Shown here in pieces: positions 1 through 6,220 of a stretch of DNA of 11,858 nt. The stretch's first letter is position 1, and each line of letters opens with the position of its first letter. The stretch spans positions 1 to 11,858 of the forward strand of contig JAGKSZ010000069.1 of assembly GCA_018991295.1 (NCBI GenBank), written 5' to 3'. Source of the stretch: Porphyrobacter sp. (GTDB taxonomy: Bacteria > Pseudomonadota > Alphaproteobacteria > Sphingomonadales > Sphingomonadaceae). Under the pieces are notes generated by a model. It was not told the origin of the DNA and made no database searches. It saw nothing but the letters and a program-made list of their open reading frames with translations. Both the position numbers and the translations under genes were made by a program.

Positions 1-141
1 GCTCACCGCCACTTCGACGATGTTGGGCGCGGCCTTGGCGTGGCTGCCATGCTGATGCGCGAGCGCGGGCAGGGCGGCAAAGCCGGTGGTCGCGGCGAGT
101 GCGGCTGCGGCCATGGCGGCGAGGGTGGTCTTGGGGGTCAT
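1..141 (-). CDS. Secreted fasciclin-like protein, N-terminal part only (cut by window start)
   Basis: Forty-seven codons are visible from an ATG at 141-139, running off the window in frame. Residues 1-28 form a signal peptide: Lys4, a long Ala/Leu-rich core and ALA before HQHG as a likely cleavage site. The mature start (HQHGSHAKAAPNIVEVAVS) resembles the NIV-x-VAV lead-in of bacterial fasciclin (FAS1) domains, but the domain itself lies outside the window, so the family call is an inference. A GGAG ribosome site lies about 8 nt upstream of the ATG. The gene follows the ECF sigma/anti-sigma pair on the same strand after 153 nt. Secreted fasciclin genes often sit beside SigK/RskA-type pairs and belong to their regulon, so this may be a target of the sigma factor encoded here. 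Confidence 0.6.
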   Translation of the reverse strand, partial: MTPKTTLAAMAAAALAATTGFAALPALAHQHGSHAKAAPNIVEVAVS

Positions 142-198
142 CAGGGGATCTCCGTAAGAAGGTGTCACGTCTGCAAGCCCCTCCTGCTTGCATGAGAC

Positions 199-225
199 GT
201 TACGGAATCCTTGAGCGACCGGATG
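199..225 (-). promoter_or_regulatory. Candidate ECF-type promoter for the fasciclin-like gene
   Basis: In the 153-nt gap between the anti-sigma gene and the fasciclin-like gene, the minus strand carries CATCCG (225-220), a 15-nt spacer, and CGTAAC (204-199). A CATCCG-like -35 with a CGT-containing -10 is a pattern I associate with ECF sigma promoters in this group. The position, about 60 nt before the start codon, fits. This rests on motif resemblance in one sequence only; a second CGTCTC lies just downstream (198-194 region) and the true -10 could be offset. Confidence 0.35.
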
Positions 226-294
226 CAGACAAAATGCTATTGCGGATGAATTGCCGTTTTCCCGCGTCGAAGCGAGGGCGGCCCCAAGGCCCGA

Positions 295-1062
295 TCAGAC
301 GCGGGTAAAGGCGCCCTTGGCCACCACGGGCCCTGCGTCCTTGCCAGCGGGCTTGCCGCCGATCGGTTCGCGGGTGAGCACGAGGCTTGCCCCGTCACCC
401 AGCTTGGCCGTGACCGCCTGCGGTAGCTCCATGCTGCGCACTTCGCCCGGCGCGACCACCCCCAGCGATTGCAGCGCCGAGCCATCGGCGGGCACCAGCC
501 ACAATTCGTGATCGTGGACACCGTCTGTCTTGAGGCCAACCGCGCCAACCACCATGCGCTGGCTATCGGGGATGTAGGTGACATCGAGCCTGAGGCCGGT
601 CTCGCCAATCGGCACTGTCGCCACCATCGGCGCAGCTGCGGCGACCTGAACGGGCGGCGCGACCGGCCTGCTGATGGGAGAGGTGAGGAACAGCGCCAGC
701 GCGACTGCTGCCGCCATCGAGGAAATCGCCGCGACCCACTGCCAGCGGCGCACCTTCGCCTGAAGTTCGATCACATTGGCCGCCGGCGCCGCGGGGTCTT
801 GCGCAGGCACCTGCGGCGCAGCGATACGGGCCGCGATGCCATCCCACACGTGTTCGCCCGGCTCTGCTCCCGGCATGGCATCGGACAGCGGGGCGAACCA
901 ATCGTCCCACCATTCCTTGCGCCATGCAAAGGCCGGATCGGTCGCGTACTTGCCGCGCGCTGCCAGCAATTCCTCGCCTTCGAGCAGGCCCAAGGCCCAC
1001 TCGGCGGCGATCATCGGATCATCGCGCTGCACGTCCGGGCCGGTGTCTTCGGGGCCGCTCAT
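295..1062 (-). CDS. RskA-family anti-sigma factor, single-pass membrane protein
   Basis: This 255-aa protein should hold the adjacent ECF sigma factor inactive at the inner membrane. Residues 15-80 form a cytoplasmic anti-sigma domain with MIAAEWALGLLEGEE and a Trp-rich helix (WRKEWWDDWFAPL). It has no His-x3-Cys-x2-Cys zinc motif, so it is not the zinc-binding subtype. A Pro/Ala linker leads to one membrane helix at about 108-127. The periplasmic part (about 150-255) is the RskA C-terminal domain, with DVTYIPDSQRMVVGAVGL, HELWLVPADG and a closing GAFTRV. Its ATG overlaps the sigma stop as ATGA, so translation is probably coupled and stoichiometric. RskA proteins are generally inactivated by regulated proteolysis; the inducing signal cannot be read from the sequence. 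Confidence 0.88.
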   Translation of the reverse strand: MSGPEDTGPDVQRDDPMIAAEWALGLLEGEELLAARGKYATDPAFAWRKEWWDDWFAPLSDAMPGAEPGEHVWDGIAARIAAPQVPAQDPAAPAANVIELQAKVRRWQWVAAISSMAAAVALALFLTSPISRPVAPPVQVAAAAPMVATVPIGETGLRLDVTYIPDSQRMVVGAVGLKTDGVHDHELWLVPADGSALQSLGVVAPGEVRSMELPQAVTAKLGDGASLVLTREPIGGKPAGKDAGPVVAKGAFTRV

Positions 1063-1646
1063 GCCTTCTCGCTCGCTTCAAGACAGGCGCGCAGGCGTTG
1101 GAGGCCGCGGCGGATCCAGCTTTTCATCGTGCCCAGTGGCACATCGGCAGCTTCGGCCAGCTGCGCATAGGTCTTGCCTTCAAAGAAGGCGGCGCGGATG
1201 TGGCCCTGCGTGCGGGCATCCAATGCGCCCAGACACTTGTGGATCTGCGCAGTCTGTTCGGCATCGACCAGCAGCGCATCGGCCAGCGGGGTTTGATCGG
1301 GGAGCGGCGCAGCTTCCTCGACGGGCACGGCCCCGGCGCGGACCTTGCCGGTGCGCAGCCGGTCAATCGCGCGGTTGCGCGCAAACGCCGCCAGCCACGC
1401 GATCGGGCTCGCGCGGGACGGGTCATAGCGGTCGGCCCGCTGCCACAAGTTGACATAGACGTCCTGCAAGGCGTCCTCGGCTTCCTTTCTGTCGCCCAAG
1501 ATACGCAAGGTAATGCCAAACAGCTTCACCCGCGTGGCGCGATAGATTTCTTCGAGCGCTGATTGGTCCCCATCGGCCAGCCGCGCCATCGCGCTTTGCA
1601 GCGCCTCGCGTGCTTCATCGCTGGTGGGGCGGGGGCGGGCGGCCAT
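1059..1646 (-). CDS. ECF RNA polymerase sigma factor (SigK/RpoE type)
   Basis: This 195-aa ECF sigma factor has region 2 at about 26-98 (LEEIYRATRVKLFGITLRIL, EAEDALQDVYVNLWQ, WLAAFARNRAIDRLR) and region 4 at about 131-190 (LGALDARTQGHIRAAFFEG, then the helix-turn-helix TYAQLAEAADVPLGTMKSW). There is no C-terminal extension. I chose the ATG at 1646-1644: it overlaps the stop of the upstream transporter as TGATG, and a GGAG lies 10 nt upstream inside that gene. A longer in-frame reading to 1730 adds 28 Arg-rich residues unlike the family and runs into the transporter. The next gene is its anti-sigma factor, overlapping by 4 nt. Its likely targets are its own operon and the secreted gene at 1-141, by analogy with SigK systems. 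Confidence 0.9.
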   Translation of the reverse strand: MAARPRPTSDEAREALQSAMARLADGDQSALEEIYRATRVKLFGITLRILGDRKEAEDALQDVYVNLWQRADRYDPSRASPIAWLAAFARNRAIDRLRTGKVRAGAVPVEEAAPLPDQTPLADALLVDAEQTAQIHKCLGALDARTQGHIRAAFFEGKTYAQLAEAADVPLGTMKSWIRRGLQRLRACLEASEKA

Positions 1647-2602
1647 CAGCACACAGCTCCGCATGGCGCATCGCAAGGGGCATCGCCGCTTTCGATCTGG
1701 AGCGTGGCGTGATGGACGCCAAAGGCGCATTCAAGGCTGGCGGCGACATCGCGCAGGAAGCTGTCGGAGGCCGGGCGGCCGGGCATGACCAGATGCGCGG
1801 TCAGCGCGACTTCGGTGGTGGACATCGGCCAGACATGGAGATCGTGGACGGCAGCAACCCCATCGAAGGAGGCAAGGTGGCGGCGCACCTCGGCCAGATC
1901 GATCCCTTCGGGCGCGGCCAGCAGGCCCATCGCCACGCTGTCACGCGCAAGACCCCAGGTGCTCCACGCGATGACGGCGAGGATCGCCAGCGTTACGGCG
2001 GCATCGATCCACGCAAGGCCGGTGAGCAGGATTGCAAGGCCCGCAATCACAACGCCCACCGAAACCAGCGCATCGGCCATCATGTGGAGATAGGCGCCGC
2101 GAATGTTGATATCCTTCTGACCGCGCACAAACAGCATGGCGGTGAACGCATTGATCGCAATCCCGATCCCGGCCACCGCGGCCATGGCCATGCCTTGCGG
2201 CTCAACCGGGTTCATGATGCGATGCACGGTCTCGAACAGGATCGCGCCGATCGCCACCGCCAGCAGCAGCGCATTGGCGAGCGCGGCGAGGATCGTGGAG
2301 CTCTTGTAGCCATAGGTAAAGCGCCCTTGCGCCGGGCGCTTGGCGGCAATCGCGGCAATCCACGCCAGCGCCAGCGCCAGCACATCGGACAGATTGTGCC
2401 CGGCATCGGCAATCAGCGCCATCGAGCCATAGATCAGCCCGGCTGCCGCCTCGATCAGGACAAAGCCGGTGTTGAGGATGATCCCGATCAGAAAGGCACG
2501 GCCGAAATCGGCGGGGGCGTGGTGGTGATGCCCGTGCCCGTGCGCATGACTATGCCCGTGGTGATCATGGTGATCGTGGTTATGGGCGTGCGCGTGGGCC
2601 AT
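1646..2602 (-). CDS. Cation diffusion facilitator (zinc/divalent metal efflux transporter)
   Basis: This 318-aa CDF-family transporter exchanges protons for Zn2+ or related divalent ions across the inner membrane. The first 28 residues hold 16 His, a metal-collecting tail. Six membrane helices follow, between about 35 and 215. The intramembrane metal site is intact: H69 and D73 in DAGHNLSD (helix 2) and H173 and D177 in HMMADAL (helix 5). HxxxD in both helices is typical of zinc-preferring members. A cytoplasmic domain (about 225-305) carries VHDLHVWPMS. The tail ends CDAPCGAVC, three Cys in nine residues, which is unusual and might be another metal site. It starts 6 nt after mtgA stops, with no clear ribosome site, and overlaps the sigma gene by 1 nt, so it is probably translated by coupling. 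Confidence 0.93.
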   Translation of the reverse strand: MAHAHAHNHDHHDHHGHSHAHGHGHHHHAPADFGRAFLIGIILNTGFVLIEAAAGLIYGSMALIADAGHNLSDVLALALAWIAAIAAKRPAQGRFTYGYKSSTILAALANALLLAVAIGAILFETVHRIMNPVEPQGMAMAAVAGIGIAINAFTAMLFVRGQKDINIRGAYLHMMADALVSVGVVIAGLAILLTGLAWIDAAVTLAILAVIAWSTWGLARDSVAMGLLAAPEGIDLAEVRRHLASFDGVAAVHDLHVWPMSTTEVALTAHLVMPGRPASDSFLRDVAASLECAFGVHHATLQIESGDAPCDAPCGAVC

Positions 2603-2608
2603 GCCGGA

Positions 2609-3280
2609 TCAGTTGTAGACGCAAGCATCGAGCCCGTCACGCCTGACGATGCCGATGCGGCGTTCAATGCGGTTGCCGTGGCGCGCGAGCCACCCGCCGG
2701 GGTTCTTGACGGAACGCTTCTTGGGGCTGGGCAGGGCGGCAGCCATGCGGCTGGCCTCGTCCCGGCTCAGCCGCGCTGCCGAATGGCCGAAATAACGCTG
2801 CGATCCAGCCTCTGCACCGTAGGTTCCGATCCCGGTTTCTGCAACGTTCAGATAGACTTCCATGATTCGCCGCTTGCCCCACACCAGCTCGATCCAGAAG
2901 GTGAACCATGCCTCAAGGCCCTTGCGGAAATAGCCGCCGCCCTGCCACAGGAACACGTTCTTGGCGGTCTGCTGGCTGATCGAGGAACCACCGCGAATCT
3001 TGCCGCCTTCCATGTTCGCCCGCATCGCCTGTTCGATCGCTTCGGTATCGAAACCCGAATGCTGGCAGAACCGCTGATCTTCCGATGCGATCACCGCGCT
3101 CACCAGATTGCGGTCAATATTATCGAGCGATTCCCAGTCCTTGGTGATGCCGTTCCCGTCCAGCACCATGGTTGCAGTGACCGGCACCGGCAGCCACTTG
3201 AAGACCACCACCAGCACCAGCGTCAGACCGACGAAACCGGCAAAGCCCTTGGCCAGATAGCGGAGGATGGTGAACGCCAT
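2609..3280 (-). CDS. mtgA: Monofunctional biosynthetic peptidoglycan transglycosylase
   Basis: This 223-aa enzyme polymerises lipid II into glycan strands on the outer face of the inner membrane. One N-terminal helix at about 12-30 anchors it. The GT51 motifs appear in order: EDQRFCQHSGFD with the catalytic Glu67, GGSSISQQTAKN (97-108), and KRRIMEVYLNVAETG (136-150) with Glu141. There is no transpeptidase domain and the length is normal for MtgA. The ATG at 3280 has GAGG about 6 nt upstream. It is the first gene of the minus-strand unit with the CDF transporter, ECF sigma and anti-sigma genes. The 105-bp gap to the divergent M20 gene must hold its promoter, but I see no convincing -35/-10 pair. 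Confidence 0.95.
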   Translation of the reverse strand: MAFTILRYLAKGFAGFVGLTLVLVVVFKWLPVPVTATMVLDGNGITKDWESLDNIDRNLVSAVIASEDQRFCQHSGFDTEAIEQAMRANMEGGKIRGGSSISQQTAKNVFLWQGGGYFRKGLEAWFTFWIELVWGKRRIMEVYLNVAETGIGTYGAEAGSQRYFGHSAARLSRDEASRMAAALPSPKKRSVKNPGGWLARHGNRIERRIGIVRRDGLDACVYN

Positions 3281-3385
3281 GACCGGCCTCTAGCGCAGGC
3301 CTTGGGGTGTGGGAAGCATCCGCGCTTGCCGGGTGGCCTGCAAGAAGGTTAGCTAGCCCCAGCAACATCCGGGGAGACCACTGCC

Positions 3386-4720
3386 ATGCGCCTGTTCCAA
3401 CGCGCCGCCAGCGCCATCGCGCTTGCCGCTGCTGCCATCCAACCTGCCGCCGCGCAGGACGAGGCCACCAAAAAGGCGATCGAGGCCGAATATGACAGCT
3501 ACCTTGCCCCGCTGTTTCTCGATTTTCACCAGAACCCCGAACTCGGCTTCCTCGAAAACCGCACCGCGGCCAAGATGGCGGCTGAATTGAAGGCGGCCGG
3601 GCTGGAGGTCACCACCGGGGTTGGCGGCACCGGGGTGGTCGGCATCCTGAAGAACGGAAAAGGCCCAACCATCCTGATCCGCGCCGATATGGACGGGCTG
3701 CCGGTTGAGGAGAAATCGGGCCTTCCCTATGCCTCGAAGGCGAAACAGGTGGGTGAGGACGGCAAGGAATATCCCACCATGCACGCCTGCGGGCACGATA
3801 CCCACATCACCGCGATGATCGCCACCGCACGGCGGCTGGTGGCCACCAAGGCCCAGTGGAGCGGCACGCTGATGTTTGTCGTCCAGCCCGCCGAAGAAGG
3901 CGTGCGCGGAGCCAAGGCGATGATGGCCGATGGCCTCTATCAGCGGTTCGGCAAGCCCGATTATGCGCTCGCCTTCCATGTCGCGGCGGACCTTGAAACC
4001 GGCAAGGTTTCAGCGTCGGAAGGCATCCAGTATTCATCCTCGGATTCGCTCGATATCGTGGTGCCCGGCATCGGCACCCACGGGGCGGCGCCGCATCTGG
4101 GGCGTGATCCGGTCTATATCGCCTCGCAGATCGTGACCGCGCTGCAATCCATCGACAGCCGCGAGATTTCGCCCGTAAAGCCGGTGGTGGTGACCGTCGG
4201 CAGCTTCCACGCCGGGTCCAAGCACAATATCATCTCGGACGAAGCGCGCCTGCAGGTCACGGTGCGCGCCAATGACGAGGAAACCCGCGAACAGGTGATC
4301 GCCGCGGTGGAACGCATCGCGACCGGGATCGGCAAGGCGCATGGCCTGCCCGATAACCTGCCGGTCAAGGTGCTGCGCGGTTCGGGCACGCCGACCACGA
4401 TCAACGACCCCGCGCTCGCCCGCCGCCTCAACGGGGCGCTGGGCAAGGCGCTGGGCGCAGGCGCGGTGGTGCCGTTTGAACAGCGCAACATGGGGGCGGA
4501 AGATTTCACCTATTTCGTCGGTCCGGACACCGGCGTGCCGGGCTATTACTTCGCGGTGGGCGGGACCACGCCGGAACGGCTGGCGGCGGCCAAGGCGGGT
4601 GGCCCTGCGATTGCCGGGCACCATTCCCCGCTGTTCCAGATCGCCCCGCGTGAAAGCGTGACGCTGGGCGCACGGGCGATGGTGGCCGCAGTGATGGATC
4701 TGGCGGGGAAGAAGAAATAA
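3386..4720 (+). CDS. Secreted M20-family (M20D) metallo-amidohydrolase
   Basis: This 444-aa zinc or manganese hydrolase resembles hippurate/IAA-amino-acid hydrolases, which cleave N-acyl or N-aryl amino acids. A signal peptide (1-23, ending PAAA before QDE) sends it to the periplasm. Metal ligands expected for M20D are present: Cys135 and His137 in MHACGHDTH, Glu171 after Glu170 in QPAEEG, His198 in AFHVA, and a late His in GHHSPLF (412-413). The inserted dimerisation domain starts near HGAAPH (232-237), and MGAEDF (369-374) is also typical. GGGGAG lies about 9 nt before the ATG. The gene stands alone, divergent from mtgA, and is followed by parS and a strong terminator. The substrate cannot be told from sequence; hydrolysis of acylated amino acids or small peptides is the family-level expectation. 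Confidence 0.92.
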   Translation: MRLFQRAASAIALAAAAIQPAAAQDEATKKAIEAEYDSYLAPLFLDFHQNPELGFLENRTAAKMAAELKAAGLEVTTGVGGTGVVGILKNGKGPTILIRADMDGLPVEEKSGLPYASKAKQVGEDGKEYPTMHACGHDTHITAMIATARRLVATKAQWSGTLMFVVQPAEEGVRGAKAMMADGLYQRFGKPDYALAFHVAADLETGKVSASEGIQYSSSDSLDIVVPGIGTHGAAPHLGRDPVYIASQIVTALQSIDSREISPVKPVVVTVGSFHAGSKHNIISDEARLQVTVRANDEETREQVIAAVERIATGIGKAHGLPDNLPVKVLRGSGTPTTINDPALARRLNGALGKALGAGAVVPFEQRNMGAEDFTYFVGPDTGVPGYYFAVGGTTPERLAAAKAGGPAIAGHHSPLFQIAPRESVTLGARAMVAAVMDLAGKKK

Positions 4721-4732
4721 CCGTTCCCGAAT

Positions 4733-4748
4733 TGTTTCACGTGAAACA
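4733..4748. other. parS: parS, ParB-binding centromere site
   Basis: TGTTTCACGTGAAACA is a perfect 16-bp palindrome and matches the consensus parS site recognised by chromosomal ParB in Bacillus, Caulobacter and many other bacteria. ParB loads here, spreads, and with ParA segregates the origin region. The site lies 12 bp after the M20 stop codon and 12 bp before a terminator stem, so it falls in the 3' untranslated part of that transcript. Chromosomal parS sites usually cluster near oriC, so the window is probably origin-proximal. I found no second copy and no parA, parB or DnaA-box cluster here. Confidence 0.9.
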
Positions 4749-4760
4749 CTGGCGCTGAAA

Positions 4761-4800
4761 AAAGGGGCGTCGCGAGCCGATCGCGGCGCCCCTTTGTGTT
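4761..4800 (+). terminator. Rho-independent terminator after the M20 gene
   Basis: A 15-bp stem, AAAGGGGCGTCGCGA (4761-4775) with TCGCGGCGCCCCTTT (4781-4795), has one G-T wobble and a 5-nt GCCGA loop. It is followed by a short T-rich stretch (GTGTT). Six A residues lead into the stem, so it could also work for transcripts from the right, although rpoH already has its own terminator. Confidence 0.85.
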
Positions 4801-5137
4801 GGAGCAGGCCGGACAACGGCGCGGCGTTTCCGTTGCTCTTGGCCTGCCAATGGCCTGTTGATTTTCAGACAGTTGCGCGCGCAAATCCAAAGACATCGCG
4901 GCTATTGCGCCAGCTTGGGACGAACAAGGACGGGCTGGCCATTCCAACCCCTGCAAACCCTTTTGACAGCGGGGTGCGAGCACGGGGCTAAGGCGGGGCT
5001 GGCAGGGGTCTGGCGGGGGTCAGCGCCGGGTCTGGCAGGGGGCGAGGCCGGGTTTTGCGCCCTCCAACTTCGGCCATCGAAGCGCGGCTTACATCAAAGC
5101 CATCGCCTACAGCAGCGCATGGCCCGGTGCGGCCATG
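4801..5137. other. Geneless stretch between two terminators, with a G-rich repeat tract
   Basis: No open frame here has a ribosome site, coding character or recognisable product. The notable content is a G-rich tract at about 4984-5052, listed separately. A TTGACA at 4963-4968 has only a poor -10 (GGCTAA, 17-nt spacer) and nothing transcribable beyond it that I recognise. Confidence 0.6.
4984..5019 (+). repeat. Four-tract G-quadruplex motif built on a roughly 10-bp repeat
   Basis: The plus strand has four G runs at 4984-4987, 4995-4998, 5005-5008 and 5015-5019, with loops of 7, 6 and 6 nt. This fits the canonical G4 folding pattern with tracts of at least four. The last three runs recur every 10 bp around CTGGC, and a looser continuation (5028-5030, 5038-5042) repeats GGGTCTGGCAGGGG. 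It is non-coding and lies between the M20 and rpoH terminators. Confidence 0.7.
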
Positions 5138-5172
5138 AAAAAGCCCCCCGATCACCTGCGTGACCGGAGGGC
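5138..5172 (-). terminator. Rho-independent terminator of rpoH
   Basis: On the minus strand GCCCTCCGGTCAC (5172-5160) pairs with GTGATCGGGGGGC (5155-5143) through 13 bp including two G-T wobbles, with a 4-nt loop. Five T residues follow (AAAAA at 5138-5142 on the plus strand). It starts 27 nt after the rpoH stop codon. Confidence 0.88.
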
Positions 5173-5199
5173 CTTGAAGCTTCAGTGCCGTCTGGCGCG

Positions 5200-6105
5200 T
5201 TACGCCATGCCGGGCAGCAGCCTTTCGCCCGCGATCCGCTGCATCGCCTTCTGGAGCTTTTCGAAGGCGCGCACTTCGATCTGGCGGATGCGTTCGCGGC
5301 TGACGTCATAGGCCTGCGACAATTCCTCAAGCGTCTGCGGCTTTTCGGTCAGGCGGCGTTCGGTCAGGATGTGGCGTTCACGTTCGTTGAGGCTTTCCAT
5401 CGCTTCTGACAGCATTTCCATGCGCATCTGCGATTCCTGCGTCTCGGCGACAGTTTCGTCCTGAAGCGGGCGATCATCGGCCAGCCAGTCCTGCCATTCG
5501 CCCGAGCCTTCCTCGCCCCCGCGCATCGGCGTGTTGAGCGAGCCGTCGCCGCCCATCATCATGCGCCGGTTCATGTTGATCACTTCCTGCTCGGGCACGC
5601 CGAGATCGGTCGCGATCTTGGCCAGATCATCGGGACGCAGATCGGAATCCTCGTAAACATCGAGGTTCTTCTTCATGCGGCGAAGGTTGAAGAACAGCTT
5701 CTTCTGTGCCGCGGTGGTGCCCATCTTCACGAGGCTCCACGAACGCAGGATATATTCCTGGATCGAAGCCTTGATCCACCACATCGCGTAGGTCGCGAGG
5801 CGGAAGCCGCGATCGGGTTCGAACTTCTTGACGCCCTGCATCAGGCCGACATTGCCTTCGGAAATGAGGTCAGCCACGGGTAGGCCATAGCCGCGGTATC
5901 CCATCGCGATCTTCGCGACGAGCCGCAGGTGGCTGGAGACAAGCTGGGCAGCCGCTTCAGGGTCCTCATGCGCCTGATAACGCTTGGCGAGCATATATTC
6001 CTGCTCGGCGGTGAGAACCGGGAACTTGCGGATTTCTGCGAGATAGCGGTTGAGCGACTGTTCGCCGCTCAGCGCCGGGACCGTGGAGGTCTTGGACTTG
6101 GTCAC
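5200..6105 (-). CDS. rpoH: Heat-shock sigma factor RpoH (sigma-32)
   Basis: This 301-aa sigma factor directs transcription of chaperone and protease genes. Region 2 spans about 55-130 and includes SEGNVGLMQGVKKFEPDRG and FRLATYAMWWIKASIQEYIL. The RpoH box QKKLFFNLR (134-142) is intact and separates it from RpoD. Region 4 with its helix-turn-helix is at about 235-290 (LNERERHILTERRL, TLEELSQAYDVSRERIRQIE). Translation starts at a GTG (6105-6103): an in-frame TAA lies two codons upstream and the next Met is far inside. AGG sits about 6 nt before it. GTG may limit basal synthesis, though this is inference. rluD lies 115 nt upstream on the same strand and a strong terminator follows. I found no convincing promoter in the 115-nt gap. 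Confidence 0.97.
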   Translation of the reverse strand: MTKSKTSTVPALSGEQSLNRYLAEIRKFPVLTAEQEYMLAKRYQAHEDPEAAAQLVSSHLRLVAKIAMGYRGYGLPVADLISEGNVGLMQGVKKFEPDRGFRLATYAMWWIKASIQEYILRSWSLVKMGTTAAQKKLFFNLRRMKKNLDVYEDSDLRPDDLAKIATDLGVPEQEVINMNRRMMMGGDGSLNTPMRGGEEGSGEWQDWLADDRPLQDETVAETQESQMRMEMLSEAMESLNERERHILTERRLTEKPQTLEELSQAYDVSRERIRQIEVRAFEKLQKAMQRIAGERLLPGMA

Positions 6106-6220
6106 TGGTTACCTAACCTTTCTAGCGTCGACCGCTTGGCGAAGACCCCTGATGGGCATCCGTCGCGCTTGGGCCACGGGTTACGGATATACGCGAAAAT
6201 CGGTCACTTGTATGCGCATT

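Noticed and set aside
1644..1730. Longer N-terminus for the ECF sigma factor
   Set aside because: The added 28 residues are Arg/Cys-rich and unlike the family, while the TGATG overlap start has a ribosome site.
1610..3352. A 580-aa open frame on the plus strand
   Set aside because: It lies antisense to the sigma, CDF and mtgA genes, all of which have clear family motifs. High GC keeps opposite frames open, and its His/Gln/Arg-rich product resembles no family.
3326..3354. TTGCCG and TTAGCT with a 17-nt spacer before the M20 gene
   Set aside because: Spacing is right but the -10 matches the consensus at only two positions, so it is too weak to list.
4963..4991. TTGACA with GGCTAA as a plus-strand promoter for a small RNA
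   Set aside because: The -10 matches poorly, no structured RNA follows that I recognise, and the next hairpin has its T-tract on the other strand.
4721..5137. Replication origin next to parS
   Set aside because: I saw no cluster of DnaA boxes and no AT-rich unwinding region here. parS shows proximity to oriC, not oriC itself.
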